This document shows, piece after piece, positions 1 to 13,135 of a DNA stretch of 64,000 nt. This DNA is from Epiperipatus broadwayi (taxonomy: Eukaryota > Onychophora > Udeonychophora > Euonychophora > Peripatidae). The notes beneath the pieces are model-generated. The model worked only from the letters and a program-made list of their open reading frames with translations. It did no database searches and was not told the origin of the DNA. Made by a program: the position numbers and the translations under genes. Positions within the stretch are counted from its first letter, which is position 1. Each line of letters begins with the position of its first letter. Location: contig JAQFVV010006472.1 of assembly GCA_028023455.1 (NCBI GenBank), forward strand, positions 779,501 through 843,500. The letters are read 5' to 3'.

Positions 1-189
1 ACAATTAATCAAAATTGGAATAAAAAAGAAACAAAAAATTATAACGAGCCACATGATATAATTTTAGGAATCATCACAACAGTTCGCAATAAATTAACCC
101 TTAGAGAAATAAACAAAAATTTAGTGAAAAATTGGCTTCCCACTTCTGTGGGCTTTTTTGTTTGTAAAATAGAATTTTTGATGACTTAA
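1..189 (+). other. Open frame entering the window, unrecognised
   Basis: A frame starting at base 1 stays open for 62 codons and ends at TAA (187-189). I recognise no family. It could be the end of an exon or transposon remnant whose start is outside the window, or chance. Inside it, at 139-159, a 5-bp hairpin (CCCAC, loop TTCT, GTGGG) is followed by C and six T, a layout seen at the ends of some Pol III or small RNA transcripts. Nothing else supports an RNA gene here. Confidence 0.2.
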
Positions 190-281
190 AACAACTTGTT
201 CCTTTTTGCCTCTAAGTAAAAAAATTTTCTCAGTAATTGACAAACCTGTTTTAAATATATTTATTTATGTATTTATTTATT

Positions 282-988
<707 letters not shown>

Positions 989-1178
989 GAATAGTAAGTA
1001 AATAGATGAATAGGTAGATTGATAAACAAATAAATAGATAAGTACTACAAATAGATTTGGTAATGGTAAATTGTTTATTCTTAAAGTGATTTTTTTAATG
1101 GATATTCTTGAATTCACTAGCCATCACTTGTAAAAAAATGGGTTCTTCTATCTCTGGAAGAAAAATAAATAGAAAACA

Positions 1179-1204
1179 ATATATATATATATATATATAT
1201 ATAT
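1179..1204. repeat. (AT)n microsatellite
   Basis: Thirteen AT units, the first of many (AT)n tracts in the window. Confidence 0.95.
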
Positions 1205-4200
1205 GCAAAAATGTTTCAACAGTAATATTACATTTTTATGACTAAACATTTATTTTTATTTAACATATTGAATTTAATTTTATATCTTTATACAACGATT
1301 TCAGTTATCCAAAACATATAAATGTACATAAACTTTAAAATTACTGAAAATTGATGTTTAACATATCATATCAAATAAAATTTAAAATTTTATTTTTCAT
1401 TTATAAAACAGAGCTGACCCCGTGTTCAGTTAATGAAACAGTTGTCTTAAAATAAAAATTTTCATTCCAAATACAAATTCAAAAAATAAAGATTGATTTA
1501 AAACAATATTAAAAAGTCGAAGTTTAAAAAATTTTCTAATATCCGTCAAAGTATATTTAGTGTAATATCATGAATTCACTCCTATAATATTTATAAATAA
1601 GGTAAAATTATATTGGCATCTTCAAAAGTCAACTTGTGTAAGATTCCAGAAAAGAATCTCTAGGATTAGACATTCTAACATTTTAATATCAGTAATTATA
1701 TTTTTTATTAAAAAGTGTTATTAAAATTTGAAACTTTTTCTTTCGGCACAGTTTAAAATAATAATAGATATCTGTAATAAATATTGGGCAAAAAGTGTTT
1801 TTATATATAAATACTCAAATATATTTATTATTTAAATGTGATTGAGCGTGTTAATCTTATAGAATACTAGTAGCATTAAGCAAGATGTGTATGTTTATAT
1901 ATATTTGTACGTGCGTGTGTGAGTATTACTCTATTTACTCTTAAGTAACCCTATTGTTACATTTTTATGTAATGTAATTAATTATATTCACTTTAATTTA
2001 AAAAACTGATTAAACTACGCACTTTATTTTGTTTTTTATTTTAAATGAATAACTTTTAGTTCGTCGACAACTGTAATGGATTAATTCACGCATGTTTTGC
2101 AATTGGAAAATGATTAAATTATACATTTCTAAATATAAACTCTTATTAGTCTGGAATTGATTCGGAAATTGTCATTTAAACTTGGATAAAAAGAAGGCTG
2201 CTTTCAAAACCACTTAATGTTTACTTCAAATTTTTATTCATCTATTAACTCTTATTCAATTATTTTTGTAAATAGTTAGACTATATGACATTAGACTGTT
2301 GAGTCTTGTGTTGAAAATTTTTACAAAAGCTATAAATATTATACTTTAAAATATATAACTTTTGTATTATATTTAAATTCATAATAGTTTTTAGTGATTA
2401 TAGATGTGGAAAAAAAAAAAAACTTAAAAATAAATATTTTTTTTTTTTATTTTTTTTTTTAAAAAAAGACTCGTTATAAAGTAAACGAAAAAAAAAACAA
2501 TTTTAAATATTTTAATTTTTTTATACAGATGTTAGTGATTTATATATATTCAAATAAAGACACTACACTTTATAACAAAATAATCTCAATAAGAAATATC
2601 TGTTTCTTAACAAAATATTTTCTTTTCCACTTTTAATCTTTTTATAAAAAAAAAAAAACTTTGTCAACTGGATTTTTGTATCAGATAAAGCAGTTGTTTA
2701 TATATATATATTTTGAGATACCAGACATTTTGGATTAAAAAAATAACAACTGAACTATAAATCAATAACTTTTTATAAAATATTTATTCTAAAAATTGAC
2801 AATAAAAGTAAGTTTCATTTTAATAGATCTTTGACTAAAAATTAAAAATTACATAGAAGTTGTAAAAAATAAGTTAAACAATAGTAATCTCTGATTTTTG
2901 AAGTCACAAGTAAATAATAAAAATTTTCAGTTACAACATTTATAAACAATAATGCACAAACTGCAGGACTGCACAAAGGCCTAAAATAGTTTTCTAAATC
3001 ATACTAAATTTCATGTGGACCTTTGTTTTTATAGTTGCTAAATATTGGAGATTTTGATAGATTCTACCAAAAAGATTAATATTTTTCCACTTATCCAGAT
3101 AGTAGACAATCTAATTTGGCATCTAATTATTAATAGGTAAATTGAATTTATTAGATAAAATTATATATCCATCCTCTTTTCCAAACATTTACCTAGCTTG
3201 ATGAGTATTTTGTTCTCATTTACTGTTTCTTTGTAGACAAAGACTACTACCCTCAATAGACTATTTTAATTTTTTTTTAGCTTTTGTTAATGTACTTCTC
3301 ATCTCAGCTTTACCATGTTCCAACTATCCACAGCCACAGAAATTTAAATCACTCTCTATTACTATGTATACATTTTAAAAAAATCCTCACTCAAAAAGTG
3401 CTTTACATGTACGACTTATCTGGGTCTTTATAATTATGTTGACCATTTGACACTTTTCTATTCCACTAGTATTTTAAAATTATTTTGTTTTTGTCAGTGC
3501 ATGCTTCATCCAAATCCCAGCATATTACAATCATCTATTAGTACAAAAAGTCAAACCACTCTGTGTCACTGGACATGCATTTTCCAAACAATCTCCACTG
3601 TATTAGGAAAAAAAATTGTAATCAAGTTAATATTAATTGTGATCAAAGTTTGGGTCTCTTTTTATATTATTTATCACATGAACTTTTATAATGGTGAAAA
3701 TATTGTAAACATATTTCAAATGTATAACGTTATTAATCATGTTTCTATATAGTAAAAGTATATTTTAAAATACTGTTTTTTTTCTTTTTTTGCTTACTAC
3801 TGCAAGTTTGCAGAATTAAATTTTTCTGAAAGAGATATTAATTGACTATGTGTAAAAACAGGATGATGTATATATATTAAAATGAATGGTACAATAAAAT
3901 ATAAAATTCCATTTTAGATTGGCCTTTGTATCGGTTTGCTCATTATTATTATGCTACACATATCATTTCAGGATGATTTAACAGCTTTGAAAATATAATA
4001 TCTTATATTTTATATCAATAGGGATTTTTTTTGTAATCTCTAAGTCTCCATTATGTACAATTAAATTTAGTAGGAAATAATTTTTAATATAAAGTGGTTT
4101 TTTTAATACCTCATATACTGCTATCAGTTGTAGTCAGTAATTCCAGATTCAGATCACAGTAAAAAAAATGTTAGTAACATTACAGATGAAGTTTTTCAGT

Positions 4201-5138
4201 AAGCAAAGCAATCTTAATTGATATTAAAAGCAATTTTATTTTGATAATTCTTTGCTTGTTATATCTTCATGATTAAAATATTATAACTATTACTTAAAAA
4301 AAATATTTTGAACGTAATATGAACATTACATGTTTTATATATGTAAATCTATTTACATTAAGATTGTTGATTTCTAGCGTATTTATTTTGAATAAAACTT
4401 TTATTTTATTAATATGATGTTATATTGTGCTACAAAAGTCTGAATAATTAGTTGCTCGGGAATGACATGATGAGTACTAGAAGTTATAAGTTGAACTTCA
4501 ATCCAACTCTTGGATTAGTGCAACTGAGATAAATCCCATCGAATTTTAGTGATGAACATTAATAATGGCAATTTTATTAAATTTAATATTCAATTATAAA
4601 TTTATCTAACCTTTTTTTAAGTTTTGTTACAAACTCTTCTGTGTTCTCTGGTTCATTTAAGATACTGTTTATTAAGAAAATCATCAGAATCATTGAAATC
4701 ACATTGCATATTAAAATTCTTGTTGATAAAAGAAAATATCTGATAGCAAGTCTGGAATAGCATTCTTAGGAGTTATTATATTGACCAAGAAGTTCTGATA
4801 TGGAAGAAGAGGATGTAGGATAGTTTATTTTTAATTGCTCAATATTTTTTTTTCATTACTTTAATGTTATTAAAGTTAATCTCTGTCCTTTATAACTGAT
4901 ATAATTAATGGTCAAATCATATGTATAATCCTGGCATATTGATTTGCTTTTGATCCAATCTACAAAATTTAATACAGCATATTTTGATTAAATGAATGCA
5001 TAGTTTGTAATAAAGAATTGAAGTGGAATATCCTTAAATGTGATGATAAAATATATTACATATACAGCATATGAAATAGTAATGTTAACAAAATAAACAT
5101 CTTTATCTTTCTTATTGCACTGACAAATCCATATAATA
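1205..5138. other. AT-rich DNA without recognisable genes
   Basis: I see only stop-rich AT-rich sequence with homopolymer patches (for example A/T runs at 2411-2470 and 2645-2660). An open frame at 3447-3752 (101 codons) resembles nothing I know and has no supporting context. No repeats or transposon termini were identified by eye. Confidence 0.5.
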
Positions 5139-5294
5139 TTAATATCATTTATGTTCTTTATTACTTTTTACAATGCTTTTTACAATCTGCTATTGATAGT
5201 TTCAATTGCCCCAGAAATCTTCTTCAGAACTTCTACTTTTATTTTTACAATGTAAAAAACATCCAAAAAGTAATAAAGAACATAAATGATATTA
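5139..5294. repeat. Small palindrome, 33-bp arms
   Basis: The left arm at 5139-5171 and right arm at 5262-5294 are reverse complements over most of their length (the left begins TTAATATCATTTATG and the right ends CATAAATGATATTAA). About 90 bp separates them. It may be the end-only remnant of an inverted-repeat element; no target duplication was found. Confidence 0.55.
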
Positions 5295-5680
5295 AAATGA
5301 ATATCTTTTAGCAATGTAATTTGAAATACATTAATATTTGTAGATATTAGTATCACAGCCTTTTTTCTTACAAAAATACTAAATTAATGTGATTTTGTTG
5401 TATTGTTGCATATATTCTAAAAAGTCTGTCAGTGAAAAATTAGTGTGGCAACTTTAATTTTCCCTAGGCTACTTGAATAATTATGGTTAACATAGCATAA
5501 TATTTTATTTCAAAAACTATGAGGGAGAGTGGGTAATTCTTTCTTATCTGCATTATGAAATTCAAGAACTAAGTATCTGTTATTAGTTTAGTCTAATACT
5601 TTGGACATCATTCTCTAACAATTTATATGTTATTAAAATATTAACCAAGAGTATTATTTAAACAATTATTATATATAGGG

Positions 5681-6121
5681 TATTTTGAGCTCAGACTTTT
5701 ACAGACCCTCAACTCTCCACACTATCTCATACCACTAATACACTTGTACTTAAATGGATTGTTCTACACACGAGGGGTCAGAGTGACTTATGGTCAATCT
5801 GGATGTGATGAGAATGTCAGCATTAGTGTGGTCTTTGAGTGTTTCATCATTAGATTTTCAATAGGATGGATGGTTAAAAAGTTGGAGTGGATTAAAGTCT
5901 GTCCATTAAAGTATGAAGATTGGCTATCTTAATATAAATCTGAGTACTTATTGTGTATATGTGTAGAGATGATAATCTGGATCAACTGAAGAGTGCTGGA
6001 TTAGCAAGAAATATGGATATTGGCGATTATTTATCTTTTGAAAATATATGTGGTCAAGTGTATCAGTGATATGAGATAGTGTGGAGAGTTGATGGTCGTG
6101 TGGAAGCCTGAGCTCAAAATA
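5681..6121 (+). mobile_element. MITE with ~60-bp inverted ends and TA target
   Basis: The ends are imperfect inverted repeats of about 60 bp. The left reads TATTTTGAGCTCAG and the right ends CTGAGCTCAAAATA, and both share a block around CTCTCCACACTATCTCAT. A TA at each tip is compatible with a TA target duplication of the Tc1/mariner type. The 440-bp body has no transposase. An open frame at 5744-5932 is chance. A second copy in the opposite orientation lies at 24795-25175, which confirms it as a repeat family. Confidence 0.8.
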
Positions 6122-6946
6122 ATCTCAGTTAAGTAGATTTTTTTAAGTTGAAGATAACCATATTGGTTGTTATTAGATAAACTATCAGCATTTTTGAATA
6201 GAGCATAAGAGCAGAAATTTTATTAACATTTAAGCTGTTGTAAACTGCGTTTTTGCTTTTGAAATTAGAAAGGAAATTATTTTTAGAGACCATTTAAGAA
6301 ATCGTTAAATAATTTTAGAAAAGCATAAAAAATAAGCTTTTGAATGAGTTCGTCTGAGTGTATACTGCTTCCTGATTAATCGTATACCATTTAATTATTA
6401 CATCGATGCATATGTTTGGATCACGAATATAAAGATTTTGAGCTGTTTCTGTGAATATAAGTATACAATATTTTTGTACATATTTTGTGAATGTTTTTAA
6501 AGTTATAAATTTATTATTTAAAATCATAACAACACACTTTTATTATTTTAAAATGTCTCTAGATTATTTTCAATTTTGATTGCTTAACCTCTACTATTCT
6601 TCTTCAAACACTTAAAGCAATTCCAGTCATATTTAATTCACAAAAAAAGTTTTCCAATTTTTATTTTCTTCTTCACACACTTTATTTACATTTTCAACTG
6701 GCAAAATAAATTAATAAATTATCAAGCGTTCAATAATTTACCATTTCTCTAAGCTTGACTTCAATGAATGCCTTTTTTTTTTTTGCTTTATTGGCAAACT
6801 TTAATTAATTTTGTGAAACAATAAACATTCAACTTGTAATGTTTTAAGAACAAATACAGAATGAAAATATTCTATAATGATATCTTCTAATTTCTATACT
6901 GTATATGTAATAGTTAAAGCTTTACTTCATTAGCATATAAAATCCA
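6122..6946. other. AT-rich spacer, nothing recognised
   Basis: No coding signal or repeat structure seen apart from short poly-T and a GT microsatellite start near 6955. Confidence 0.5.
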
Positions 6947-7426
6947 TAATATATATGTGTGTGTGTGTTTTGCGCACAGATAATGAAGCTGATAACGATA
7001 AATAAAATAAATAATATTATACAATTATTAAAACTGAGCGCTTTCGGGAGGATTCATACTCCCATATTCATAGCTACTAGAACTTAACAAAATTCTAGTA
7101 GCTATGAATATGAGAGTATGAATCCCCCCGAAACCGCTCAGCTTTAATAATTGTAACAAAATTCTAGTAGCTATGAATATGGGAGTATGAATCCCCCGAA
7201 ACCACTCAGCTTTAATAATTGTAACAAAATTCTAGTAGCTATGAATATGGGAGTATGAATCCCCCGAAACCGCTCAGCTTTAATAATTGTAACAAAATTC
7301 TAGTAGCTATGAATATGGGAGTATGAATCCTCCCGAAAGCACTCAGCTTTAATAATTGTATAATATTATTTATTTTATTTACCGTTATCAACTTCATTAT
7401 TTGTGTGCAAAGCATATATATATAAT
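6947..7426. mobile_element. MITE with long inverted ends and amplified interior
   Basis: The outer ~150 bp on each side are inverted copies. The left has GCGCACAGATAATGAAG then a block reading GGGAGGATTCATACTCCC; the reverse complement of the right end repeats this with few changes. The original element was evidently a simple foldback. Between the arms one half has been tandemly amplified (next entry). There is no coding capacity and no clear target duplication. A degraded relative may lie near 55.1 kb. Confidence 0.8.
7086..7359 (+). repeat. Four tandem 68-69-bp units inside the MITE
   Basis: Units start at 7086, 7155, 7223 and 7291, each opening with AACAAAATTCTAGTAGC and ending TTTAATAATTGT. 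They are nearly identical, with small changes around the C-run before GAAACC. The last unit merges into the right terminal arm. High identity suggests amplification after insertion. Confidence 0.9.
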
Positions 7427-7646
7427 ATAAAAATGATGCTATTGTTTATTTAAATTAGGCAATTTTTATACAGACAATTTTCAAAGGCATGTGCACTGCA
7501 AACAAAAATAACAATTTCACATTTGCCATGTAATATCTTTTTTTTCTTAATATTAGCCTTAGTGAGGTGTGTCCAAAAGGAACAGTATCCCTGAATTCTA
7601 AACAAAGTACAAATGATCTTAACAAGAAAAATTAAAGTAATCTTAG

Positions 7647-8434
7647 TGTAGTGTTTTGTAAAATGGCAGACATGTTTGTGCACTCCAGAAAAAACTAGAA
7701 TTTATTCGTAAGGCTGTTTTTAGATCACGCTCTGATAGCTGAGGAATTTAATTAGTGCATTGACGTAATGGCGATCGACAATTCGTAGAAATATTTGCTA
7801 ATTACAAATGTTTCTAGATAAGAGATGTTACTTTATTGGTCAGTGCATTGGTTGATCATTGCAGTTGCAAAGAGCTATAAGAAGACTGGGTAACATCAAG
7901 CAGTGTAACATAGAGAGCAGTAGAGAGCAGTCACGCAGTAGCGAGTAGCAGACAGTATGGAGTGCATCTACAGTAGAGTTACTGTTCAATTCCAGTAGGA
8001 GATAGCTGATGGCAGTCGCAGTGCTTACTATGAAGAGTTTGTGTACAGCTGCACTGGACTGGGGCTAAAGTAGGCCCATTGTGAACCATTTTGTAACATC
8101 CAGCCTGAAAGAACATCGTGGGAATTGAACTTTAGCGAACTGTAGAAATAGATCATTGCAGACCATTCGTTTGGAGAGCATCCACTTGCAGACCATTCAT
8201 TGGAGAGCAGTCAGTGCAGACCATTCATTGGAGAGCATCTGTGGCAGAGCATTCAGTGCAGACCATTAATTTGGAGTGCATCCATTGCAGAGAATACAGA
8301 GAATATTCAGAGCATTTGTTGCAGACTATTCGTTGGAGAGCATACGCAGTTGAACAGTAGCGAACATTATTTGCTGACCACACAGTATGACTTGCAGTTA
8401 TAACATTGGCACAGTCGTAAGTGCGGATATAACA
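7647..8434 (+). repeat. 5' LTR of the TRIM-like element
   Basis: Begins TGTAGTGTTTTG and ends GATATAACA. The 3' half is built from degenerate ~25-30-bp sub-repeats around GCAGACCATTCATTGGAGAG. These produce a short repetitive open frame (8200-8403) that I do not regard as a gene. Confidence 0.9.
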
Positions 8435-8435
8435 T

Positions 8436-8453
8436 TGGTGCAGTCACATTTGG
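8436..8453 (+). promoter_or_regulatory. Putative primer-binding site
   Basis: TGGTGCAGTCACATTTGG starts two bases after the 5' LTR. It begins with the TGG expected opposite a tRNA CCA tail. I cannot name the matching tRNA without a tRNA set. Confidence 0.6.
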
Positions 8454-8558
8454 AACCTGGGAGTAGCGAATACATTGAACTACAAGTTTAGCCGTAGACG
8501 GAGAAACCGGGTGAAGATGTCAATCCCAATTAGTAACATTAGCAACAAGGGTTTTTCT

Positions 8559-8572
8559 GGAGTGGATGGAGG
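8559..8572 (+). promoter_or_regulatory. Putative polypurine tract
   Basis: GGAGTGGATGGAGG lies two bases before the 3' LTR, where plus-strand DNA synthesis would be primed. Confidence 0.65.
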
Positions 8573-8574
8573 TG

Positions 8575-9363
8575 TGTAGTGTTTTGTAAAATGGCAGACA
8601 TGTTTGTGCACTCCAGAAAAAACTAGAATTTATTCATAAGGCTGTTTTTAGATCGCGCTCTGATAGCTGAGGAATTTAATTAGTGCATTGACATAATGGC
8701 GATCGACAATTCCTAGAAATATTTGCTAATTACAAATGTTTCTAGATAAGAGATGGTACCTTATTGGTCAGTGCATTGATTGATCATTGCAGTTGTCAGA
8801 GAGTGATAAGAAGACTGGGTAACATCAAGCAGTATAACATAGAGAGCAGTAAAGAGCAGTTGCACAGTAGCGAGTAGCAGACAGTATGGAGTGCATCTAC
8901 AGTAGAGTTACTGTTCAATTCCAGTAGGAGATAGCTGATGGCAGTCGCAGTGCTTACTATGAAGAGTTCATGTACAGATACACTGGACTGGGGCTAAAGT
9001 AGGCCCATTGTGAACCGTTTTGTAGCAGCCAGCCTGAAAGAACATCGTGGGAATTGAACTTTAGTGAACTGTAGAAATAGATTGTTGCAGACCATTCGTT
9101 TGGAGAGCATCCGCTTGCAGACCATTCATTGAAGAGCAGTCAGTGCAGACCATTTATTGGAGAGCATCCGTGGCAGAGCATTCAGTGCAGACCATTTATT
9201 TGGAGAGCATCCATTGCAGAGAATACAGAGAATATTCAGAGCGTTCGTTGCAGACCATTCATTGGAGAGCATACGCAGTTGAACAGTAGTGAACATTATT
9301 TGCTGACCCCACAGTATGACTTGCAGTTATAACATTGGCACAGTCATAAGTGTGGATATAACA
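8575..9363 (+). repeat. 3' LTR of the TRIM-like element
   Basis: Collinear with the 5' LTR along its full length, with scattered substitutions, and followed directly by the second CTTAG. The short frame at 9129-9332 again comes from LTR sub-repeats. Confidence 0.9.
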
Positions 9364-9368
9364 CTTAG

Positions 9369-12300
9369 ATTTAAACGTATTGAAAGTTTTTATTAAAAAA
9401 ATAATCTAACGTTCATTTTCTTAGATCATATGATATTTGTGCCCCAAGGAAGGATTATTGCAATCATCGAGAAATCTGAAAGACACACCACAATGAAACT
9501 GATAAATCCCTTCATTTTGATTACAGTATCAAACAAATACCAAACCTTGCTAAAAATAAATTTAATTATCCCACGATCATATATGCAATCATTGAAAAAA
9601 CTATTCAACCCAAATGAAATACTTCTGCAACACACTTTCTAAACTTTTAATCAATGGATTTAAAGATTTTGTTGCACATTCAGTTTTCTAAAAAGTAAAT
9701 AACATCAAACACCAAGGCAGTAGGATATGTGGGCAAATTCCATTATTAATTGAACAAACAGGAATTTTTTTATTTTGCTCATGTAAAAATAGATTATTAA
9801 CCTTTAACTCCAGAGAAAACTAATAACTAAGAAGAAATTTATTGGTATTTTATGTAATCAAAATATTCATGATTTCTCATAAAATTTTAAGAGCCATGTT
9901 GGACACATAATTTGTGATTGCCAATATAATATTAAGGTACTAAGATATCAAAAACTGAAGGTGTAAAACAGATAGATCTTGTTTGCTTTAACAAGATCAA
10001 GTTTGAAATGAACTTGGAATAAAAAAAAGCCAAACTTTTTATGCTTAGCTTCAATACATGCATGAAAAAACATAAAAAGATTTATGACATGATTTTGCAG
10101 GATTATGTGAAATTTGAACAAATGAGTACAAACAAACTGTTGAACATTTAGATAATTTAGAATTATGGATTACTAATTTTAAAAGTATTAAATATTTTAT
10201 TGTATTATAGTAGAATCATACATGTAAAGTCAGAAATAAATCTTCAATGTTAATTCTTAGTTATTTTTTCAAAAATTATATTTTCAAATACCTGAATATT
10301 TTTATAAAAATTGTCAATAAATATAAGGAATTTATATTAAAGGAAATCCAAAAAATTTTTTTATATAGATAATACATTTAAAGTCATTTTTATCTTTTAT
10401 TTATAAGTTAGTTTTAGATGAGTATAATATATTTATCCTTAAATTTATTGCCATATTGAATAATATCTTCATTTTAAAAAATTAGTTTGTGATTTTACTG
10501 AATGTAAAAATATTCATTAATCAACTTATTGGATCTTTTATCTTCAATTTTGTAAGATTACACCAAATTCCCTCTGCATATTCATATGACATTCAACAAA
10601 TTTTAAATCTTTAGCTTCTAATTTATTTTCTTGAGGGAAATCCATGTCTTCAAATATTTACAACCAAATTATTTCTTACATTTTATTATTACAATATATA
10701 TTATAAAGTTTTCTAAAATACTGAATGGCATACAGAATATATTTTTTAAATGAAAATAATAAATGGCAATTTAAAAATATGCATAAAACAATGTGATATT
10801 TGCATTGTCTCTAATTTGTGACGTTAATTTTGAGGTTTATTCATAAAACAAATAGAATAAAAGTGTAAGATTAATTATTCATAAGATGCAATAGTTAAAA
10901 AATAATAATAATAATATATGCAAGAGTAAAAATAATATACAAAATGCATTGAAACTGATTATAATTAGTGTATGTAAATGCAAAATCAATGTTCATAAGA
11001 CCCAAAAACACTTATGCTGTCATTTAGGGGTTATGATTAATTTATTTAACATTAGCAATATAGAGGTTTTGGGTTAAGCTAGATACAGTTAATTCATTAT
11101 TATAATACACCTAGTCTTTCACTCCTATTTGGGCAGGAAGCCATCTAGAAAGTTGGATCTTAGTCACATCATATGATGGTAAAGGGTGTATTTTCCTCAA
11201 GAAATATAATAATTACAATATTAAAATAAGGGTATGGTTAAACTATTGATAACCAATTGAGCTAAATTGGAAAGTTTTTATTTAAAAAAGATTCTGTCAT
11301 TTCAGTTTTCATTTTTGAATAAAAAACAGGTTAGATGGGAGAGGGAAGGGGAATCAAAAAGATATAAGATTATTGTATATTTATATTTGTGTGTCTCTCT
11401 GGTTATTTTAGTAAATAATAATCTTGAAAATGATTGGATTCTCTGGAGAGAGAGTTTACCAAAATTATTACAGTCCATGAAAGATTATGTGATAAAAAGA
11501 TTATGCGGCCATGTTAAGTAAATAAATAATAAATACTATGATCATAGAATAATCTTCTTGATCTAGTTCTAGGCTATCCACCTAGTGGTGCTCTCACACT
11601 GGCTATTATAATCTCAGTAATTTTGGTAGTTTGGCAGATCTAAAGTATTTGTACCACCACATTATTAAATATTGACAGTTTCCTAATGATAACTGTTGTC
11701 TTGTGATCCGATCTTCAAAAGACAAGCAAAGTTCCTTGTTGACATCATTACCATTATCAATATTAAAATTATTTCTATCATTATCCTGAATACATTGTAT
11801 CTTGATTGATTTTATATAAGAGAATTTTTAAATCAGATTTTCTATGTTATTTCATTTTACTGATAAATAGAGAATAATCAAGTTTCAATGCAACTTGTAT
11901 TACTTTCTTTATACTAAATCATAATTAAGAACTTTCAATCTGTTAATATAGATCTTATCATTGCTTCATCAATGTTAAAGATTTTGTTTTATTACATTAC
12001 ATGCTTCAAAAAACATTGCTAGTATATGAAATTACAGGATTAAAATTTGTTTACACAAGAACACAATCTCATTGGCACAGCCAATGCAGGAAAATAGCTG
12101 GTAACTTACTAATTTAAAAACAATTGGATTTTATACTATCCTAAATAACTAGAAATGCTAAGATAAAAAAAATATAAAAGTGATTTATAATTTAAATCAT
12201 AAACATTAAAATAATTTTTAAAATATCTGATAAAAAGGAAAATTTGCATCTAAAATTTAACTTTTTCCAAGGTTATGCTAATTGTATGTGCTTGTTTTGT

Positions 12301-12890
12301 GATTGTTTTAATTAAGACCGTTTAAAGCTTTTTTTTTAAATTCTACATTTTATCATTTAATTTTGTTATATATGATATTAAAACATCTATGATAAAATAT
12401 TACAAAGAAGTCTTAGCAAAAACTGCATGTAATCTATGAATGATATAGAAAACATTGTTTTAACTGATATGAATGTATTAAGTCTTTTTTTTACTTTTTG
12501 CTTAATCAATATCAGAACGAATAATTTAATATTTATTTACCAAAATAATGAAATCTATTTTTTGTAAATATCTATTTTATGTATACAATGGTCATATTTC
12601 TCAGTAAGTAACAGAAGAAATTACATATTCCAGTGTGTCATTAAGAAATGACACTTTATAATTATCAGAGTTTATTTGCAGTGCTTTGATACAATTTATT
12701 CTCCCAGAAAGTCCACAATTATAATCGACAAATTGAACTGGTGTTTATTTTATTTTAAATGAATGTATATATAAATGACTGAAAACAATTATTTTAAAAA
12801 AGTTATAAATTATTAAAACAAAGGTAGGAAAATTTCTTACTTAAAGTATTAAAATGAATAAAATAAATGAAAACATAATGATTATAAAAC
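9369..12890. other. AT-rich DNA without recognisable genes
   Basis: Open frames overlap on both strands at 9426-9642, which argues against either being real. A frame at 11267-11521 is unrecognised. The stretch 11540-11760 is less AT-rich, but I could match it to no family. No transposon ends were seen. Confidence 0.45.
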
Positions 12891-13135
12891 TATAGCAAAA
12901 CCTAAAACAGACAAAACTCTTCATACAGTATTGCCACTCAGTGCTAGAGTAATCAATGGATGCCAGAAGACCAGAAGAATACCAGATGGAGATTTTATGC
13001 ACAAGTCTTCTGGCATTCATTGATTACTCTGGTTTGCACTGAGTGGCAATACTATATGGAGAGTTTTGCTTGTTTTAATAACAGTTATAAGCAAGCATAA
13101 GAAATGGTGATCATATGATATAGCAAAACCTAAAA
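12891..13135. mobile_element. Short palindromic element with 17-bp flanking repeat
   Basis: A 211-bp body (12908-13118) is flanked by a perfect 17-bp direct repeat, TATAGCAAAACCTAAAA, at 12891-12907 and 13119-13135. The body contains inverted arms (about 12908-12972 and 13003-13078) sharing CCACTCAGTGC and TGGATGCCAGAAGAC-type blocks. The 3' ~40 bp, ending GGTGATCATATGA, is outside the palindrome. A second copy at about 39303-39536 keeps the same plan. A long, variable-length target duplication is more typical of retroposition than of DNA transposition. Confidence 0.72.

Larger units (their letters stand above)
7642..9368 (+). mobile_element. Coding-free LTR retroelement (TRIM-like) with 5-bp TSD
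   Basis: Two direct repeats of 788 and 789 bp bracket a 140-bp interior, and CTTAG occurs immediately outside both ends (7642-7646 and 9364-9368). The repeats begin TG and end CA as LTRs do. The interior opens with a TGG-starting primer-binding-like site and closes with a purine tract before the second LTR, which also fixes the + orientation. There is no gag, protease or polymerase, so mobility needs enzymes in trans. Terminal-repeat retrotransposons in miniature have this plan, although their LTRs are usually much shorter. The LTRs differ by a few percent by eye, so insertion is not very recent. Confidence 0.88.

Noticed and set aside
3447-3752. 101-codon frame as a gene
   Set aside because: No recognisable domain, no promoter or exon context, and composition like the surrounding AT-rich DNA.
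7086-7359. GAAACC in the 68-bp MITE units as another hammerhead core
   Set aside because: There is no CTGANGA partner or stem I/III pairing, and the GAAACC arises within an inverted GGGAGGATTC block of the MITE.
8200-9332. Two similar small proteins rich in QCRPF-type repeats
   Set aside because: They sit at the same place in both LTRs and are translations of LTR sub-repeats.
9426-9642. Overlapping frames on both strands
   Set aside because: Fully antisense, same length, no family signal or start context; treated as chance.
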